Part shown: in pieces, positions 17,985-28,115 of the stretch | How positions within the stretch are numbered: position 1 is the stretch's first letter | Layout: each line of letters begins with the position of its first letter | NCBI RefSeq assembly: GCF_024213375.1 | Contig: NZ_JANAVJ010000001.1 | Coordinates: 1 to 64,000, forward strand | Reading direction: 5' to 3' | Source of the DNA: Paenibacillus sp. MZ04-78.2 | GTDB taxonomy: Bacteria > Bacillota > Bacilli > Paenibacillales > NBRC-103111 | Length of the DNA stretch: 64,000 bases | Translations under genes and position numbers: made by a program | The notes under the pieces: generated by a model | Seen by the model: only the letters and a program-made list of their open reading frames with translations | Databases searched by the model: none | Told to the model about the DNA's origin: nothing

Positions 17985-18012
17985 AAAAAGCCGGCTTATT
18001 GACCGGCTTTTT
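17985..18012 (-). terminator. Terminator overlapping the ftsY stop codon
   Basis: AAAAAGCCGG (17985-17994) and CCGGCTTTTT (18003-18012) form a ten-pair hairpin with eight loop bases; the ftsY stop codon lies in the loop. The T-run on the minus strand makes it a compact terminator, and on the plus strand it is symmetric. Confidence 0.8.
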
Positions 18013-19000
18013 CCTCATCCTTTTCCGACTCGGCAATCCATTTGCTGAATAGCGCATGCACGAACTGATCGGAGTCGAACGCTTGCAGATCGTCCATCTT
18101 CTCGCCGAGGCCGACGAATTTGACCGGCAGCTTCAGCTCCTGACGGATCGCGACGACAATGCCGCCTTTTGCCGTTCCATCCAGCTTGGTCAGCACCAAG
18201 CCGCTCAGACCGGATTTCTCGTCGAACAGCTTTGCCTGCTGCAAAGCGTTTTGTCCGGTCGTCGCATCAAGCACCAGCAGCACCTCGTGCGGCGCTTCCG
18301 GCACCTCGCGGCGGATGACGCGGTAAATTTTGTTCAGCTCTTCCATCAGGTTGACTTTGTTCTGCAGCCGGCCCGCCGTATCGCAGAGCAGCACGTCCAC
18401 GCCGCGCGATTTGGCCGCATGCAGCGCGTCGTACATAACCGCCGCCGGGTCTGAGCCCGCCTGCTGCTTGATCACGTCGACGCCTACGCGGCGCCCCCAC
18501 TCTTCCAGCTGCTCGATCGCTCCGGCACGGAACGTGTCTCCAGCGGCAAGCAGCACTTTTTTGCCTTGGGATTTCAGCATATGCGCCATTTTGCCGATCG
18601 TCGTCGTTTTGCCGACGCCGTTGACGCCTACGAACAAAATGACCGTGAGGCCGGATTCGGCCATGCGCAGACCGGTTTGCTCCTGCCCTTTGAGCAGCGC
18701 GATCAGCATCTCGGACAAAATCGGCTGCAGCTCGCTCGGGTTCTCGATTTTGCGTTTGCGGACTTCAGCCCGCAGATCCTCGATCAGCTTCAGCACCGTG
18801 TTCACGCCCACATCGGCGCCGATCAAGATTTCTTCCAGCTCCTCGTAAAAATCCTCGTCGATTTTTTTGCGGCGGGAGAACAGATCCTCTACGCGCTCGA
18901 CAAATACGTCTCTCGTTTTGGCCAAGCCTTCCTTGAACTTATTCGTCACCGTTTCGGCTTTGGTCGAAATCGCTTCTTTCAGTCGTTTAAAAAAGCTCAC
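17996..19000 (-). CDS. ftsY: Signal recognition particle receptor FtsY
   Basis: FtsY is the membrane-associated SRP receptor. The short N-terminal part has no long acidic A domain, as usual in Firmicutes, and begins with a basic amphipathic helix (SFFKRLKEAI). The NG GTPase has GVNGVGKTTTIGKMAH near 124, DTAGRLQNK near 206 and TKLDGTAKGG near 265, with GLGEKMDDLQ at the C-terminus. 334 residues. It follows smc by 32 bases and ends in a terminator. Confidence 0.98.
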   Translation of the reverse strand: MSFFKRLKEAISTKAETVTNKFKEGLAKTRDVFVERVEDLFSRRKKIDEDFYEELEEILIGADVGVNTVLKLIEDLRAEVRKRKIENPSELQPILSEMLIALLKGQEQTGLRMAESGLTVILFVGVNGVGKTTTIGKMAHMLKSQGKKVLLAAGDTFRAGAIEQLEEWGRRVGVDVIKQQAGSDPAAVMYDALHAAKSRGVDVLLCDTAGRLQNKVNLMEELNKIYRVIRREVPEAPHEVLLVLDATTGQNALQQAKLFDEKSGLSGLVLTKLDGTAKGGIVVAIRQELKLPVKFVGLGEKMDDLQAFDSDQFVHALFSKWIAESEKDEEKAGQ

Positions 19001-19032
19001 GGGGCACCTACCTCAATCTCAATATATCGGCA

Positions 19033-22000
19033 TCAGCCGGCTTCCATAATGGCCTCGTCATCTTCCAGACGGACGGATACGAGCTTCGATACGCCGCCCT
19101 CTTCCATCGTCACGCCGTACAGCACGTCGGCTTCCTCCATCGTGCCTTTGCGGTGCGTTACGACGATAAACTGCGTCTGCATCGAAAATTCGCGTAAATA
19201 TTCGGCAAAACGCGTCACATTCGCCTCGTCAAGCGCTGCTTCGACCTCGTCAAGCACGCAGAACGGCACAGGTTTGACCCGGATGATCGAGAACAGCAGC
19301 GCAATGGCGGTCAATGCCCGTTCGCCGCCGGAGAGCAGCTGCAAATTTTGCAGCTTTTTGCCCGGAGGCTGCGCTACGATCTCAATGCCCGTATCAAGCA
19401 AATTATCCGGCTCCGACAAAATCAGGTCGGCCCGGCCGCCGCCAAAAAGCTTCCCGAAAACGACGACGAAATGCGAACGGATCGCTTCGAACGTGGAGCG
19501 GAACCGTTTTCCCATCTCCTCGTCCATCTCGCGGATCACGAGATAAAGCGCCGTTTTGGCCTCCACCAGATCGTTCTTCTGCTCCGCCAAAAACAAGTAC
19601 CGCTCGTGAACACGCTGATACTCTTCAATCGCGCCGAGGTTGACTTCCCCGAGAATGGCGATTTCGCGCTTCAGCTCGCGAACTTTATTTTGCGTGCCCG
19701 GAACGTCCTCCGGTACGGGATAACGCTCTTTCGCCAGCTCATAGCTGAGCTCGTAATCTTCGGAGAGCTTTTGGAGCAGGTTCTCCAGCTCCACGTCCAA
19801 GCGGTTCACGCGAACCTCCGTCTGATGAAGCTGTTCTTCGATCTCCCTGAGCTGGGAGCGCTGCTCCTTGGTTTTGCTTTCCTCGGCTTCGAGCTTGGCC
19901 ACCCATTGCGCCCGCTCCGCGCGCTTCATGTCCAACTGCTCCGCACATTGCTGCTTCTTCAGCTTCAAATCGTTCAGCTGCTCAATCTGCTGCACGGATT
20001 CCTGCTCGTGATTCGCCATCTCGGAGTCGAGCTGCCGCTCCAACTGACAGTTCGCTTCCAGCTCGTTCTTGATCGTCCCCAGCTCATTGCGGGAACGGCG
20101 CTCCTGCTCGTGCAGCGACTGCTTCTCCTGCGATTGCGCCGCGACCTTCACCTTCAGGTCCGTGAGCTGCGTTTGCAGCTCCTCCTTCTCCGACTCGCTC
20201 GCCTTGCGGCGGATTTCGGCGTCGCGGATCGCCTGCTGCAGCTCGGCCTCCTGCCGCTGCAACCGCTCCTGCGCCTCAAGAGCCTCCGTCCGCCGGCGCT
20301 CCAGATCGCTGCGCTCGGCCGCCAGCGTTTCGCCGTCGGCGCCGTACAGCGCAAGCTGCTGGGCCACTTGCTTCGCCTCATGCTCCAACGGCTCAAGCGA
20401 AGCGCGAACTTGCTGCTCCTCGATCCGCCGGTTTTCGCCTTCCGCCCGCAGCTCGTCCAGCTTACGCGTCGTTTCGCCGATTTCGCGGCGCAGCTCCTCC
20501 GCTTTGGCCCGGAAGCTTTTCAGCTCGGTTTCGGACAGTGAAATGTCCTTATCCATATCTTCAATTTGCCGTTGACGGCTCAGAAGGCTGGTCGTTTTCT
20601 TCTGTTGGCTCCCCCCGCTCATCGAGCCGCCAGGGTTCACGACATCGCCCTCCAGCGTGACGACGCGGTACCGGTACTGTACCCGGGCAGCGATCCGGTT
20701 GGCCACCTCCAGCGTATTCGCAATAATGACATTGCCGAGCAAGCTGCCGGCAATTTGCCGGTACGTATCTTCAAATTGCACCAAATCGACGGCGATGCCG
20801 ACAAAGCCTTCCATCCCTTGAATTTGGCGCTGTTCGTTTTCCGGAATGGACCGACTGCGAATAACGTCCAGCGGCAAGAGCGTCGCCCGGCCGAGCTGGC
20901 GGCGCTTCAGAAAAGCGATCGCGTCCCTGCCGTTCGCCTCATTATCCACGACAATGTGCTGAAGCGCGCCGCCCAGCGCCGTCTCCATGGCGACCTCCAC
21001 ATGGGCAGGCACCTTGACAAGCTCGGCCACCGCGCCGCGAATGCCGCGCAGATCGCCGCGGTCCTTCGCCTTCAGCACTTCCTTGACGCCGTGCATAAAG
21101 CCGTCATAGTCGTTTGCCATCTCACGCATCGTATCGCGTCGCGACACCATGGAATCGATCTTTTGCTCCCACTTGCGGACGGCGGCCTGCGCCTCTTCCG
21201 AAAGCGTCTGCTTCGATTTCAATCCTTGGCTGAGCTCCAGATATTGATTCCGCAATTCCGCGATCGCGGCTACGGCTTCGTCGAGCTTCTTCTCCAGAGC
21301 CGCCTTGCGCTCCGCGATGCTCTCCTGCTGCTCCTGCCACTTGCGGTGCTCGTCGTCGAGCCGGTCCAGCCGGCGGCCAAGCGCTTCCAACTGCTGCTCC
21401 GCATACCGCGCTTCATTGCGGGCATTGGCGGAATCGTTCAGCACTTCGAGCAATTCGCCCTTCAGCCGCTCTTCCTCCGCGCTGCTGATGCCTCCCGTCA
21501 CGCCGAGCAGCCGGTCTTCCTCGGCCTTCAGCTTGGCCTGCGTTTCCGCAAGCTCCGCTCCGATGGCCGCGATTTTTTCGCGCAGCTGGGCAATTTCAGA
21601 CTCTTTATCAAGCACCCGCTGCTCCTGCTGGGCAACGGCAAGTCGGGTCTGGTTTTTATTGGAAGCGTAGTTTTTTTTACGCTCCTTCAGCACCTCGCCC
21701 TGGCCTTCGCATTTCTCAAAATCCTCACTGAGCTGAAGCAGGTGCTGCTGCAATCCTTCAATCTCTTCCTCCAGCCGCCGCGTTTCCCAGCGTTCTTTCT
21801 CCAGCTCGGCGTCCTGCTTGCTGATCACGCCGGACAATTCTCGCTGCGATTCGCGAAGCTTTTCAAGCTGAGCGTTCGTATCCGTCCAGCTTGCATAAAT
21901 GTGCTCGATCTGATGAACGTACATCGCGATCTCGCTCGATTTGAGCTCTTCTTTCAGCTCCTTGAAGCGGACCGCCTTCTCCGACTGCACGCGCAGCGGC

Positions 22001-22608
22001 TCCAGTTGGTCTTCCAGCTCCGACACCAGATCGTGGATACGCAGCAAATTTTGCTCCGTTTCCTGCAGCTTCTTTTCCGTTTCGCGCTTACGCGATTTAT
22101 ATTTGACGATCCCCGAAGCTTCTTCAAAAATACCTCGGCGGTCTTCCGATTTCGTGCTCAAAATTTCTTCGATGCGCCCCTGCCCGATAATCGAGTAAGC
22201 TTCCTTCCCGATTCCCGTATCCATAAAAAGCTCGGTAATATCTTTGAGCCGGCAGGGCTGCTTGTTGATCATATATTCGCTTTCCCCGCTGCGGTGCACG
22301 CGCCGGGTGACAGTCACTTCGCTGTAATCCAGCGGCAGCGACTGGCTCGCGTTATCGAGCGTCAGCGACACTTCGCCGTAATTGACGGCTTTGCGGGCGT
22401 CGCTTCCGGCGAAAATAATATCTTCCATCTTGCCTCCGCGCAGCGACTTGGCGCTTTGTTCACCAAGCACCCAGCGGATGCCGTCGGAGATGTTGCTTTT
22501 TCCGCTACCGTTCGGCCCGACTACCGCTGTAATGCCTTGTACGAATTCCAGCTCGGTCCGATCCGCAAACGATTTGAAGCCCGAGAGCTCGATACGTTTC
22601 AAAAACAA
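19033..22608 (-). CDS. smc: Chromosome segregation protein SMC
   Basis: SMC compacts and segregates the chromosome with ScpA and ScpB. The 1191 residues show the full plan: Walker A GPNGSGKSNI near residues 32-41, Q-loop region DIIFAGSDARK, long coiled coil (about 165-500), hinge with GGALQHIVVDN near 540 and GVPNPGGS-like GDVVNPGGSMSGGS near 660, returning coiled coil, then the ABC signature LLSGGERALTAIALLFSI and Walker B VLDEVEAALDEANV near 1120. A -10-like TACAAT stands about 25 bases before the start, behind the rnc terminator. Confidence 0.98.
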   Translation of the reverse strand: MFLKRIELSGFKSFADRTELEFVQGITAVVGPNGSGKSNISDGIRWVLGEQSAKSLRGGKMEDIIFAGSDARKAVNYGEVSLTLDNASQSLPLDYSEVTVTRRVHRSGESEYMINKQPCRLKDITELFMDTGIGKEAYSIIGQGRIEEILSTKSEDRRGIFEEASGIVKYKSRKRETEKKLQETEQNLLRIHDLVSELEDQLEPLRVQSEKAVRFKELKEELKSSEIAMYVHQIEHIYASWTDTNAQLEKLRESQRELSGVISKQDAELEKERWETRRLEEEIEGLQQHLLQLSEDFEKCEGQGEVLKERKKNYASNKNQTRLAVAQQEQRVLDKESEIAQLREKIAAIGAELAETQAKLKAEEDRLLGVTGGISSAEEERLKGELLEVLNDSANARNEARYAEQQLEALGRRLDRLDDEHRKWQEQQESIAERKAALEKKLDEAVAAIAELRNQYLELSQGLKSKQTLSEEAQAAVRKWEQKIDSMVSRRDTMREMANDYDGFMHGVKEVLKAKDRGDLRGIRGAVAELVKVPAHVEVAMETALGGALQHIVVDNEANGRDAIAFLKRRQLGRATLLPLDVIRSRSIPENEQRQIQGMEGFVGIAVDLVQFEDTYRQIAGSLLGNVIIANTLEVANRIAARVQYRYRVVTLEGDVVNPGGSMSGGSQQKKTTSLLSRQRQIEDMDKDISLSETELKSFRAKAEELRREIGETTRKLDELRAEGENRRIEEQQVRASLEPLEHEAKQVAQQLALYGADGETLAAERSDLERRRTEALEAQERLQRQEAELQQAIRDAEIRRKASESEKEELQTQLTDLKVKVAAQSQEKQSLHEQERRSRNELGTIKNELEANCQLERQLDSEMANHEQESVQQIEQLNDLKLKKQQCAEQLDMKRAERAQWVAKLEAEESKTKEQRSQLREIEEQLHQTEVRVNRLDVELENLLQKLSEDYELSYELAKERYPVPEDVPGTQNKVRELKREIAILGEVNLGAIEEYQRVHERYLFLAEQKNDLVEAKTALYLVIREMDEEMGKRFRSTFEAIRSHFVVVFGKLFGGGRADLILSEPDNLLDTGIEIVAQPPGKKLQNLQLLSGGERALTAIALLFSIIRVKPVPFCVLDEVEAALDEANVTRFAEYLREFSMQTQFIVVTHRKGTMEEADVLYGVTMEEGGVSKLVSVRLEDDEAIMEAG

Positions 22609-22671
22609 CTTGGCTCACCTCTTACGGCTATTGTATCATATTCCGGACCTATAGTAGCACCGCCCGCCTGC

Positions 22672-22704
22672 AAAAAAAAGAGCGACGGCCCGCTGTACGG
22701 CCGT
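22672..22704 (-). terminator. Intrinsic terminator between rnc and smc
   Basis: GACGGCC (22684-22690) pairs with GGCCGTC (22698-22704), and the minus strand continues GCTCTTTTTTTT. It separates the fab-rnc transcript from smc. Confidence 0.85.
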
Positions 22705-22723
22705 CACCTTCTGCGAACTTGCT

Positions 22724-23428
22724 TTATGGCTGATCCACCTTGACCTCCAGCTTCGTGAGCGCTTCGGCAGCCGCATGCTGCTCCGCTTCCTTCTTGGAGC
22801 GGCCAAGTCCCCGACCGAGCATTTCCTCATGAAGATATACTTCCGCCGCGAACTCCCGCTCGTGCGCAGGACCGCGTTCGTCTACGATTTTGTATTCCAA
22901 GGGGCCTATATTATGCTGCTGAGTATGCTCCTGTAGAATCGTTTTGTAATCCGCCATTAACAGGCGCCCCTGCTGGGGCAAGCCTGGAAACATATGACGG
23001 CTCAGAAAAGCGCGCACCGTCTCCAAGCCTTGATCCAAGTAAAGCGCGCCGATAAACGATTCGAACACATCTGCGAGCAGTGCCGGACGGGTTCGACCGC
23101 CGGTCAGCTCCTCTCCTTTGCCGAGCAGCACATAAGATCCGAAATCGAGCTGCTCGGCGAAGCCGACGAGCGAGGGCTCACAGACGATGGAAGCACGCAA
23201 TTTGGTCAATTCGCCTTCCGTGCGGTCCGGATACTTGTCGAACAAATATTCCGATACGGTCAGCTCCAGAACAGCGTCGCCGAGAAACTCCAGCCGCTCG
23301 TTATCCTTGTGTTGGCCGATGCGATGCTCATTCACGTAGGAAGAATGCGTAAATGCCTGTCTTAGAAGGTCGGGACGCCGGAACGAGATTCCCAGGTCCG
23401 CTTGCAGCTGTTTTAAGTTGCGATGCAT
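22724..23428 (-). CDS. rnc: Ribonuclease III
   Basis: RNase III cuts double-stranded RNA, including rRNA precursors. The signature [14 protein letters not shown] (near 43-56) supplies the metal-binding acidic residues, with a second cluster [19 protein letters not shown] near 115. A double-stranded RNA-binding domain fills the C-terminus (about 160-230, [12 protein letters not shown]... [14 protein letters not shown]). 234 residues is normal. A 12-bp perfect hairpin lies in the leader 26 bases upstream. Confidence 0.98.
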   Translation of the reverse strand: MHRNLKQLQADLGISFRRPDLLRQAFTHSSYVNEHRIGQHKDNERLEFLGDAVLELTVSEYLFDKYPDRTEGELTKLRASIVCEPSLVGFAEQLDFGSYVLLGKGEELTGGRTRPALLADVFESFIGALYLDQGLETVRAFLSRHMFPGLPQQGRLLMADYKTILQEHTQQHNIGPLEYKIVDERGPAHEREFAAEVYLHEEMLGRGLGRSKKEAEQHAAAEALTKLEVKVDQP

Positions 23429-23453
23429 ATCTAATCACCTTCGTGTAAGCAAT

Positions 23454-23498
23454 TTGTTTCGTGGAGATTGAAACGTGCAACCAACTTCCACGAAACAA
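23454..23498 (-). promoter_or_regulatory. Perfect 12-bp hairpin in the rnc leader
   Basis: TTGTTTCGTGGA (23454-23465) and its exact complement (23487-23498) enclose 21 bases between fabF and rnc. No T-run follows, so it is not a terminator. It could be a self-cleavage or stability element in the RNase III message; this is inference. Confidence 0.45.
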
Positions 23499-23534
23499 TG
23501 GTATAGTTTAGCCGGCCCCGTGAAATCTATGCTC

Positions 23535-24773
23535 TTAAGCCTCGTACTTTTGCAGAATGACCGTTGCGTTATGGCCGCCGAAGCCGAACGAGTTCGACAT
23601 GACGGTGCGCAGATCGAACGGACGCGGCGTATTCGGCACGTAATCCAGATCGCATTCGGGGTCCTGATTGTCGAGATTGATCGTCGGCGGGATCACGCCA
23701 TGCTTCAAGGCCAATGCGCAAATGAGCGCTTCCACGCCTCCCGCTGCGCCAAGCAAGTGTCCCGTCATCGACTTGGTCGAGCTGACGGCCAACTTGTAAG
23801 CGTGCTCGCCGAATGCCTGCTTAATCGCGGTCGTCTCCGATTTGTCGCCGACCGGCGTCGAAGTGCCGTGCGCATTGATATAATCGATCGCTTCAAACGG
23901 AATACCGGCGTCTTTCACGGCTTTAACCATGCAACGTGCAGCGCCGTCCGGGTCCGGATCGGTCATATGATGCGCGTCTCCGCTCATGCCATAGCCGATC
24001 ACTTCGCCGTAAATGCGGGCTCCGCGCTTCTGCGCATGCTCCAGCGATTCCAGAATGAGAATGCCGGCGCCTTCGCCCATGACAAACCCGTCGCGATCTG
24101 TATCGAACGGACGGCTCGCTTTTTCCGGCTCGTCGTTGCGGGTCGACATGGCGCGCAGCGCGCAAAAGCCTGCAACGCCCGTCGGACTGATCGTCGCTTC
24201 CGCACCGCCGCAGATCATCACGTCCGCATCGCCGCGAAGGATCGTCTTGAAGGCGTCTCCAATGGAATGCGTACCTGTCGCACAGGCGGTAACGGCCGTA
24301 CTGTTCGGTCCTTTGGCTCCCGCGATCATCGAGATTTGCCCAGCCGCCATATTGGCGATCATCATCGGAATAAAGAACGGGCTGACCCGCTTCGGTCCCT
24401 TTTCGAGCAAAATTTTATGCTGCTCTTCCCAAGTCGACAAGCCGCCGATCCCCGAGCCGACATAAACGCCGACCCGTTCCGGATCGGTATCTTCTTTAAC
24501 ATTCAGCCCTGCATCCTTCAAGGCCATTATTGAAGCGGCCACGGCAAATTGCACGAAGCGGTCCATGCGGCGGGCTTCTTTTCTGTCAAAATAATCTTCT
24601 GGATTAAAATCTTTAACCTCGGCGGCGATCCGTGTCGGATATTCGCTGACGTCAAACGACTCAATCGCGCTGACGCCGGACTTTCCGGACATCAGATTCC
24701 CCCAGAACGTTTCAAGATCGCGTCCAAGCGCGGACATCACGCCGAGACCCGTAATAACGATTCTTTGTTTCAT
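23535..24773 (-). CDS. fabF: Beta-ketoacyl-ACP synthase II
   Basis: FabF condenses malonyl-ACP with a growing acyl-ACP in type II fatty-acid synthesis. Start is ATG 24773 (AGAGGTGA upstream; a GTG at 24785 is part of that site), giving 412 residues. The catalytic Cys is in [14 protein letters not shown] near 164, with the two His in [12 protein letters not shown] near 303 and [12 protein letters not shown] near 340. It follows acpP after a 13-bp hairpin. Confidence 0.98.
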   Translation of the reverse strand: MKQRIVITGLGVMSALGRDLETFWGNLMSGKSGVSAIESFDVSEYPTRIAAEVKDFNPEDYFDRKEARRMDRFVQFAVAASIMALKDAGLNVKEDTDPERVGVYVGSGIGGLSTWEEQHKILLEKGPKRVSPFFIPMMIANMAAGQISMIAGAKGPNSTAVTACATGTHSIGDAFKTILRGDADVMICGGAEATISPTGVAGFCALRAMSTRNDEPEKASRPFDTDRDGFVMGEGAGILILESLEHAQKRGARIYGEVIGYGMSGDAHHMTDPDPDGAARCMVKAVKDAGIPFEAIDYINAHGTSTPVGDKSETTAIKQAFGEHAYKLAVSSTKSMTGHLLGAAGGVEALICALALKHGVIPPTINLDNQDPECDLDYVPNTPRPFDLRTVMSNSFGFGGHNATVILQKYEA

Positions 24774-24868
24774 GCTGTAATTCACCTCTATTGTAAATAA
24801 CCTTCGTTATGTACTTCATCCGTAAGGGGTCAAGCTCGCTACTGCGCGCAGTTAGGCACGGAATGGAG

Positions 24869-24903
24869 ATAAGTCCCGTTTATCCAAGAAAAACGGGACT
24901 TAT
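24869..24903 (-). promoter_or_regulatory. Perfect 13-bp stem-loop between acpP and fabF
   Basis: Arms 24869-24881 and 24891-24903 (ATAAGTCCCGTTT and its exact complement) enclose nine bases. No T-run follows on either strand, so it is more likely an RNA-processing or stability element that separates the abundant acpP message from fabF than a terminator. Confidence 0.6.
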
Positions 24904-24908
24904 GCGTT

Positions 24909-25142
24909 TTACGTATGAGATTTTATGTACTCAACTACTTGACCTACAGTAGTGATCTTCTCTGCATCTTCATCAGAGATTTCGATATCAAACTCTTCTT
25001 CCAATTCCATAACCAATTCTACGACATCGAGAGAATCGGCACCTAAATCATCTTTAAAAGAAGCCTCAAGGGTTACTTCCGCTACGTCAACGCCGAGACG
25101 GTCCACAACGATGCGTTTTACGCGATCCAGAACTTCGGACAT
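24909..25142 (-). CDS. acpP: Acyl carrier protein
   Basis: ACP carries acyl chains on a phosphopantetheine arm attached to the Ser of [15 protein letters not shown] (Ser near residue 37). With ATG 25142, set by GAGGAGGTGAA, the protein has 77 residues, strongly acidic. A -10 element TATAAT lies at 25164-25169, so acpP can be transcribed on its own as well as from the fab operon, as expected for such an abundant protein. Confidence 0.98.
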   Translation of the reverse strand: MSEVLDRVKRIVVDRLGVDVAEVTLEASFKDDLGADSLDVVELVMELEEEFDIEISDEDAEKITTVGQVVEYIKSHT

Positions 25143-25163
25143 CCGGTTCACCTCCTCTCTGGT

Positions 25164-25192
25164 ATTATACTTAACTTATGGACAAAATGCCA
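25164..25192 (-). promoter_or_regulatory. Candidate acpP promoter
   Basis: TATAAT on the minus strand at 25164-25169, about 22 bases before the acpP start; the -35 region at 17-base spacing (TGGCAT) is weak. The rest of the interval up to fabG (25170-25309) is AT-rich next to the promoter and has no other gene. Confidence 0.5.
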
Positions 25193-25309
25193 TAGCAAGC
25201 GTCGCTTAGTGCGAAAAAACAAATTTCGCCAAAAAATTGTATTTTGCGGCAACTCTGGCAGTACGTTTGCGTCTGCCCGCACCTCCGCCCATTGTTGCCG
25301 CAAGCCTGG

Positions 25310-26050
25310 CTACATATACATGCCGCCGTCGACGTGAAGCGTCTGTCCCGTCATATAGGACGAATCGTCGGACGCCAAAAATACCACCGCTTTGGCAATG
25401 TCCTCCGGCTTCCCCAGACGCGCGAGCGGAATTTGCGTCATGAGCTGCGAGCGCTGATCTTCCGACAGCTTGTCGGTCATATCGGTCTCGATGAAGCCCG
25501 GCGCGACGCAGTTCACATGGATGCCGCGCGAGGCAAGCTCCTTCGCCGCTGTTTTGGTCATCCCGATGACGCCCGCTTTGGCAGCCGCATAGTTGATCTG
25601 CCCGGCGTTCCCCGTCGCTCCGACGACGGACGAGATGTTGATAATCCGTCCCGAACGCTGCTTCATCATCGGGCGCGTAGCCGCTTTTACGCAGTTGAAC
25701 ACGCCTTTCAGATTCGTCTCGATCACTTGATCGAACTCCTCTTCCTTCATACGCATAATCAGGTTATCCCGCGTAATTCCCGCGTTGTTGACCAAAATAT
25801 CGATCCGGCCGAACGCTTCCAGGATGAGCTTGAACATCTCATCGACTTCTTGGACGGAACCGATGTTCGCTTTTACCTTAAACGACTTGCGCCCTATCGC
25901 TTCGATGGCCTGCACAACTTCCGCCGCTGCCGCTTCGCTGCCCGCGTAGTTGACGACCACATCGGCCCCCGCTTCCGCAAGTCCGATGGCGATGGCCCGG
26001 CCGATGCCGCGAGAGGCGCCGGTAACCAGCGCTACCTTTCCCGTTAGCAT
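25310..26050 (-). CDS. fabG: 3-oxoacyl-ACP reductase
   Basis: FabG reduces the 3-keto group with NADPH. The short-chain dehydrogenase motifs are complete: [12 protein letters not shown] (residues 10-21), NNAG near 87, the catalytic Ser in NISSVVG near 137-143 and Tyr-x-x-x-Lys in NYAAAKAG near 151-158. 246 residues. It follows fabD by 27 bases with GGGAGGAATT as ribosome site. Confidence 0.98.
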   Translation of the reverse strand: MLTGKVALVTGASRGIGRAIAIGLAEAGADVVVNYAGSEAAAAEVVQAIEAIGRKSFKVKANIGSVQEVDEMFKLILEAFGRIDILVNNAGITRDNLIMRMKEEEFDQVIETNLKGVFNCVKAATRPMMKQRSGRIINISSVVGATGNAGQINYAAAKAGVIGMTKTAAKELASRGIHVNCVAPGFIETDMTDKLSEDQRSQLMTQIPLARLGKPEDIAKAVVFLASDDSSYMTGQTLHVDGGMYM

Positions 26051-26077
26051 ACGCTAATTCCTCCCAACAATAATCGT

Positions 26078-27019
26078 TTATTCCGTCGTTTCCAGCTGAA
26101 ATTTCTCGATGGCTTCCAGACTGTTGATGGAATACACTTTCGCGCTGCGGTCGATTTTCTTGATCAGCCCCGCCAGAACGGTGCCGCTGCCGATTTCGAC
26201 AAACGTGTCCACACCTTGCCCGAGCAGCCATGCAACGCTGTCTTCCCACAGTACGGAGGAATGCACCTGATCGATCAACAGCTGCTTTATTTCCGCCGGC
26301 TCCTGCACCGGCAGCGCCGTCACGTTAGCAACGACCGGAACGGCCGCCGCTTTCATTGCAACGGACTCCAGCACGCCGCCGAGACGCTCGGAAGCGGGTT
26401 TCATCAACGAGGAATGAAACGGTCCGCTAACCTCAAGCGGTATCACGCGTTTCGCGCCGGCTTCTTTGCCGCGTTCGGCGATGGCCTGCACCCCTTCTTT
26501 GCTGCCGGAAACTACGATCTGTCCCGGGCAGTTGAGGTTCGCAAGCTCAACAACGCTTCCTTGCCCGCTGACATCCGAACACAGCTGCCGCAGCGCTTCT
26601 CGCTCGGCGCCGAGCACGGCTGCCATAGCGCCTTGTCCGCTCGGCACCGCCTGCTCCATAAACTCGCCGCGCGCGCGCACCGTACGGACCGCGTCTTCAA
26701 AGCTTAGCACACCTGCCGCCACAAGCGCACTGTACTCGCCAAGGCTGTGCCCGGCGACATAATCCGGCTGAAGGCCGTGACGCGCGCGAAACAGCTCAAG
26801 GTAGGCAATGCTGGTTGTAAGCAGCGCAGGCTGTGTATTCGCGGTAAGCTTCAGCTCTTCCTCCGGACCATCGAAGACGATGCGGCTGAGAGGGGAGCCG
26901 AGCGCCTTGTCGGCCGTTTCGAAAATGCCCCGCGCGGCGGCATCCGCTTCATAAACGTCTTTCCCCATCCCTACCGCCTGGGCCCCTTGACCCGGGAATA
27001 CGAATGCGATTTTCCCCAT
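26078..27019 (-). CDS. fabD: Malonyl-CoA:ACP transacylase
   Basis: FabD loads malonyl groups onto ACP. The start MGKIAFVFPGQGAQ (27019) has AAGGAGAATC upstream; 313 residues. The nucleophile is the Ser of VAGHSLGEYSAL near residue 91, with the Arg of the EFMEQA segment region and the His of GPFHSSLM near 200 completing the site. It lies between fabH and fabG in the FapR-type lipid operon. Confidence 0.97.
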   Translation of the reverse strand: MGKIAFVFPGQGAQAVGMGKDVYEADAAARGIFETADKALGSPLSRIVFDGPEEELKLTANTQPALLTTSIAYLELFRARHGLQPDYVAGHSLGEYSALVAAGVLSFEDAVRTVRARGEFMEQAVPSGQGAMAAVLGAEREALRQLCSDVSGQGSVVELANLNCPGQIVVSGSKEGVQAIAERGKEAGAKRVIPLEVSGPFHSSLMKPASERLGGVLESVAMKAAAVPVVANVTALPVQEPAEIKQLLIDQVHSSVLWEDSVAWLLGQGVDTFVEIGSGTVLAGLIKKIDRSAKVYSINSLEAIEKFQLETTE

Positions 27020-27119
27020 ATCCGATTCTCCTTTATTACCGACTGCAAGCCGTGCGGACGGACCGAAACGGCCGGTTCTGCACAAAGCTATCAAGATGTA
27101 ATGCCATCTCCCGGATCAT

Positions 27120-28115
27120 TTACCATACCAAGACGGAAGCGCCCCAAGTCAAGCCCCCGCCGAAACCGACAAGCACCAAGCAATCGCCTTCTTTAATCCG
27201 TCCGGACTCCGCCGCCTCCGCGAGAGCGATCGGAATCGATCCTGCCGACACGTTGCCGTATTTGTGCAAGTTGATCATGCATTTGTCCTCGCTCAAATTC
27301 AGCTTCTGCAGCGCGGATTGAATGATGCGGATATTCGCCTGATGCGGTACGAGCAAATCCACCTCGGACTTGTCGATTCCCGCCTTGCGCAGCGCCTCTT
27401 CCGCGGCGCTTCCCATGATGCGTACCGCAAACTTGAATACCTCGCTGCCAGCCATGTAGATGAAATGCTGCTTGCCTTCCAGACTCTGCGGCGATGCCGG
27501 ACAGCGGGAACCGCCCGCAGCGACATTCAGCAGCGGTCCGCCCGCGCCGTCCGCGCCAAGCTCGAACGACTTAAACCCGCGGCCTTCCGGCACCTCTCCG
27601 AGCACGACCGTGCCTGCGCCGTCTCCGAACAAAATACAGGTGTTCCGGTCGGTGTAGTCCGTAATTTTAGACAAGCATTCCGCGCCTACGACAAGCGCAT
27701 ATTTATACGTTCCGGTGGCGATGAAATTCGCGGCGTTGGCCAAGCTGTAAATAAATCCCGAACAAGCCGCAGACAGATCGAAGGCGGCCGCTTTTTTGGC
27801 CCCCAGCTTGTCCTGTAAAATGCATGCCGTCGACGGAAACGCCATATCCGGGGTAATCGTCGCCACAATAATTAAGTCAAGCTCTTCCGGCGCGATGCCC
27901 GCGTTCTGCAGGGCGATTTTCGACGCTTCATAGGCCAAGTCCGACGACGCTTGCTCCGCGGAAGCGATGCGGCGTTCGCGGATACCGGTACGGGTGACGA
28001 TCCATTCGTCGTTTGTGTCCACCATTTGCTCTAGCTCGAAATTGGTCAGTACCTTCTCGGGCACATATTTTCCCGTTCCGAGAATGCCTACAGGCTTTAG
28101 GCTGCTATTCATCAT
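27120..28115 (-). CDS. fabH: Beta-ketoacyl-ACP synthase III
   Basis: FabH starts fatty-acid synthesis by condensing acyl-CoA with malonyl-ACP; in branched-chain producers it prefers branched primers. Catalytic triad: Cys in SAACSGFIYSLANA near 115, His in VPHQANIRII near 255 and Asn in YGNVSAGSIPIAL near 286. 331 residues. Its ATG overlaps the plsX stop by one base (TAATG), so the two are translationally coupled. Confidence 0.97.
   Translation of the reverse strand: MMNSSLKPVGILGTGKYVPEKVLTNFELEQMVDTNDEWIVTRTGIRERRIASAEQASSDLAYEASKIALQNAGIAPEELDLIIVATITPDMAFPSTACILQDKLGAKKAAAFDLSAACSGFIYSLANAANFIATGTYKYALVVGAECLSKITDYTDRNTCILFGDGAGTVVLGEVPEGRGFKSFELGADGAGGPLLNVAAGGSRCPASPQSLEGKQHFIYMAGSEVFKFAVRIMGSAAEEALRKAGIDKSEVDLLVPHQANIRIIQSALQKLNLSEDKCMINLHKYGNVSAGSIPIALAEAAESGRIKEGDCLVLVGFGGGLTWGASVLVW

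Noticed and set aside
20566-22743. 725-codon plus-strand open frame
   Set aside because: It lies antisense to smc, whose product has all expected motifs; the reading is a GC-rich shadow frame.
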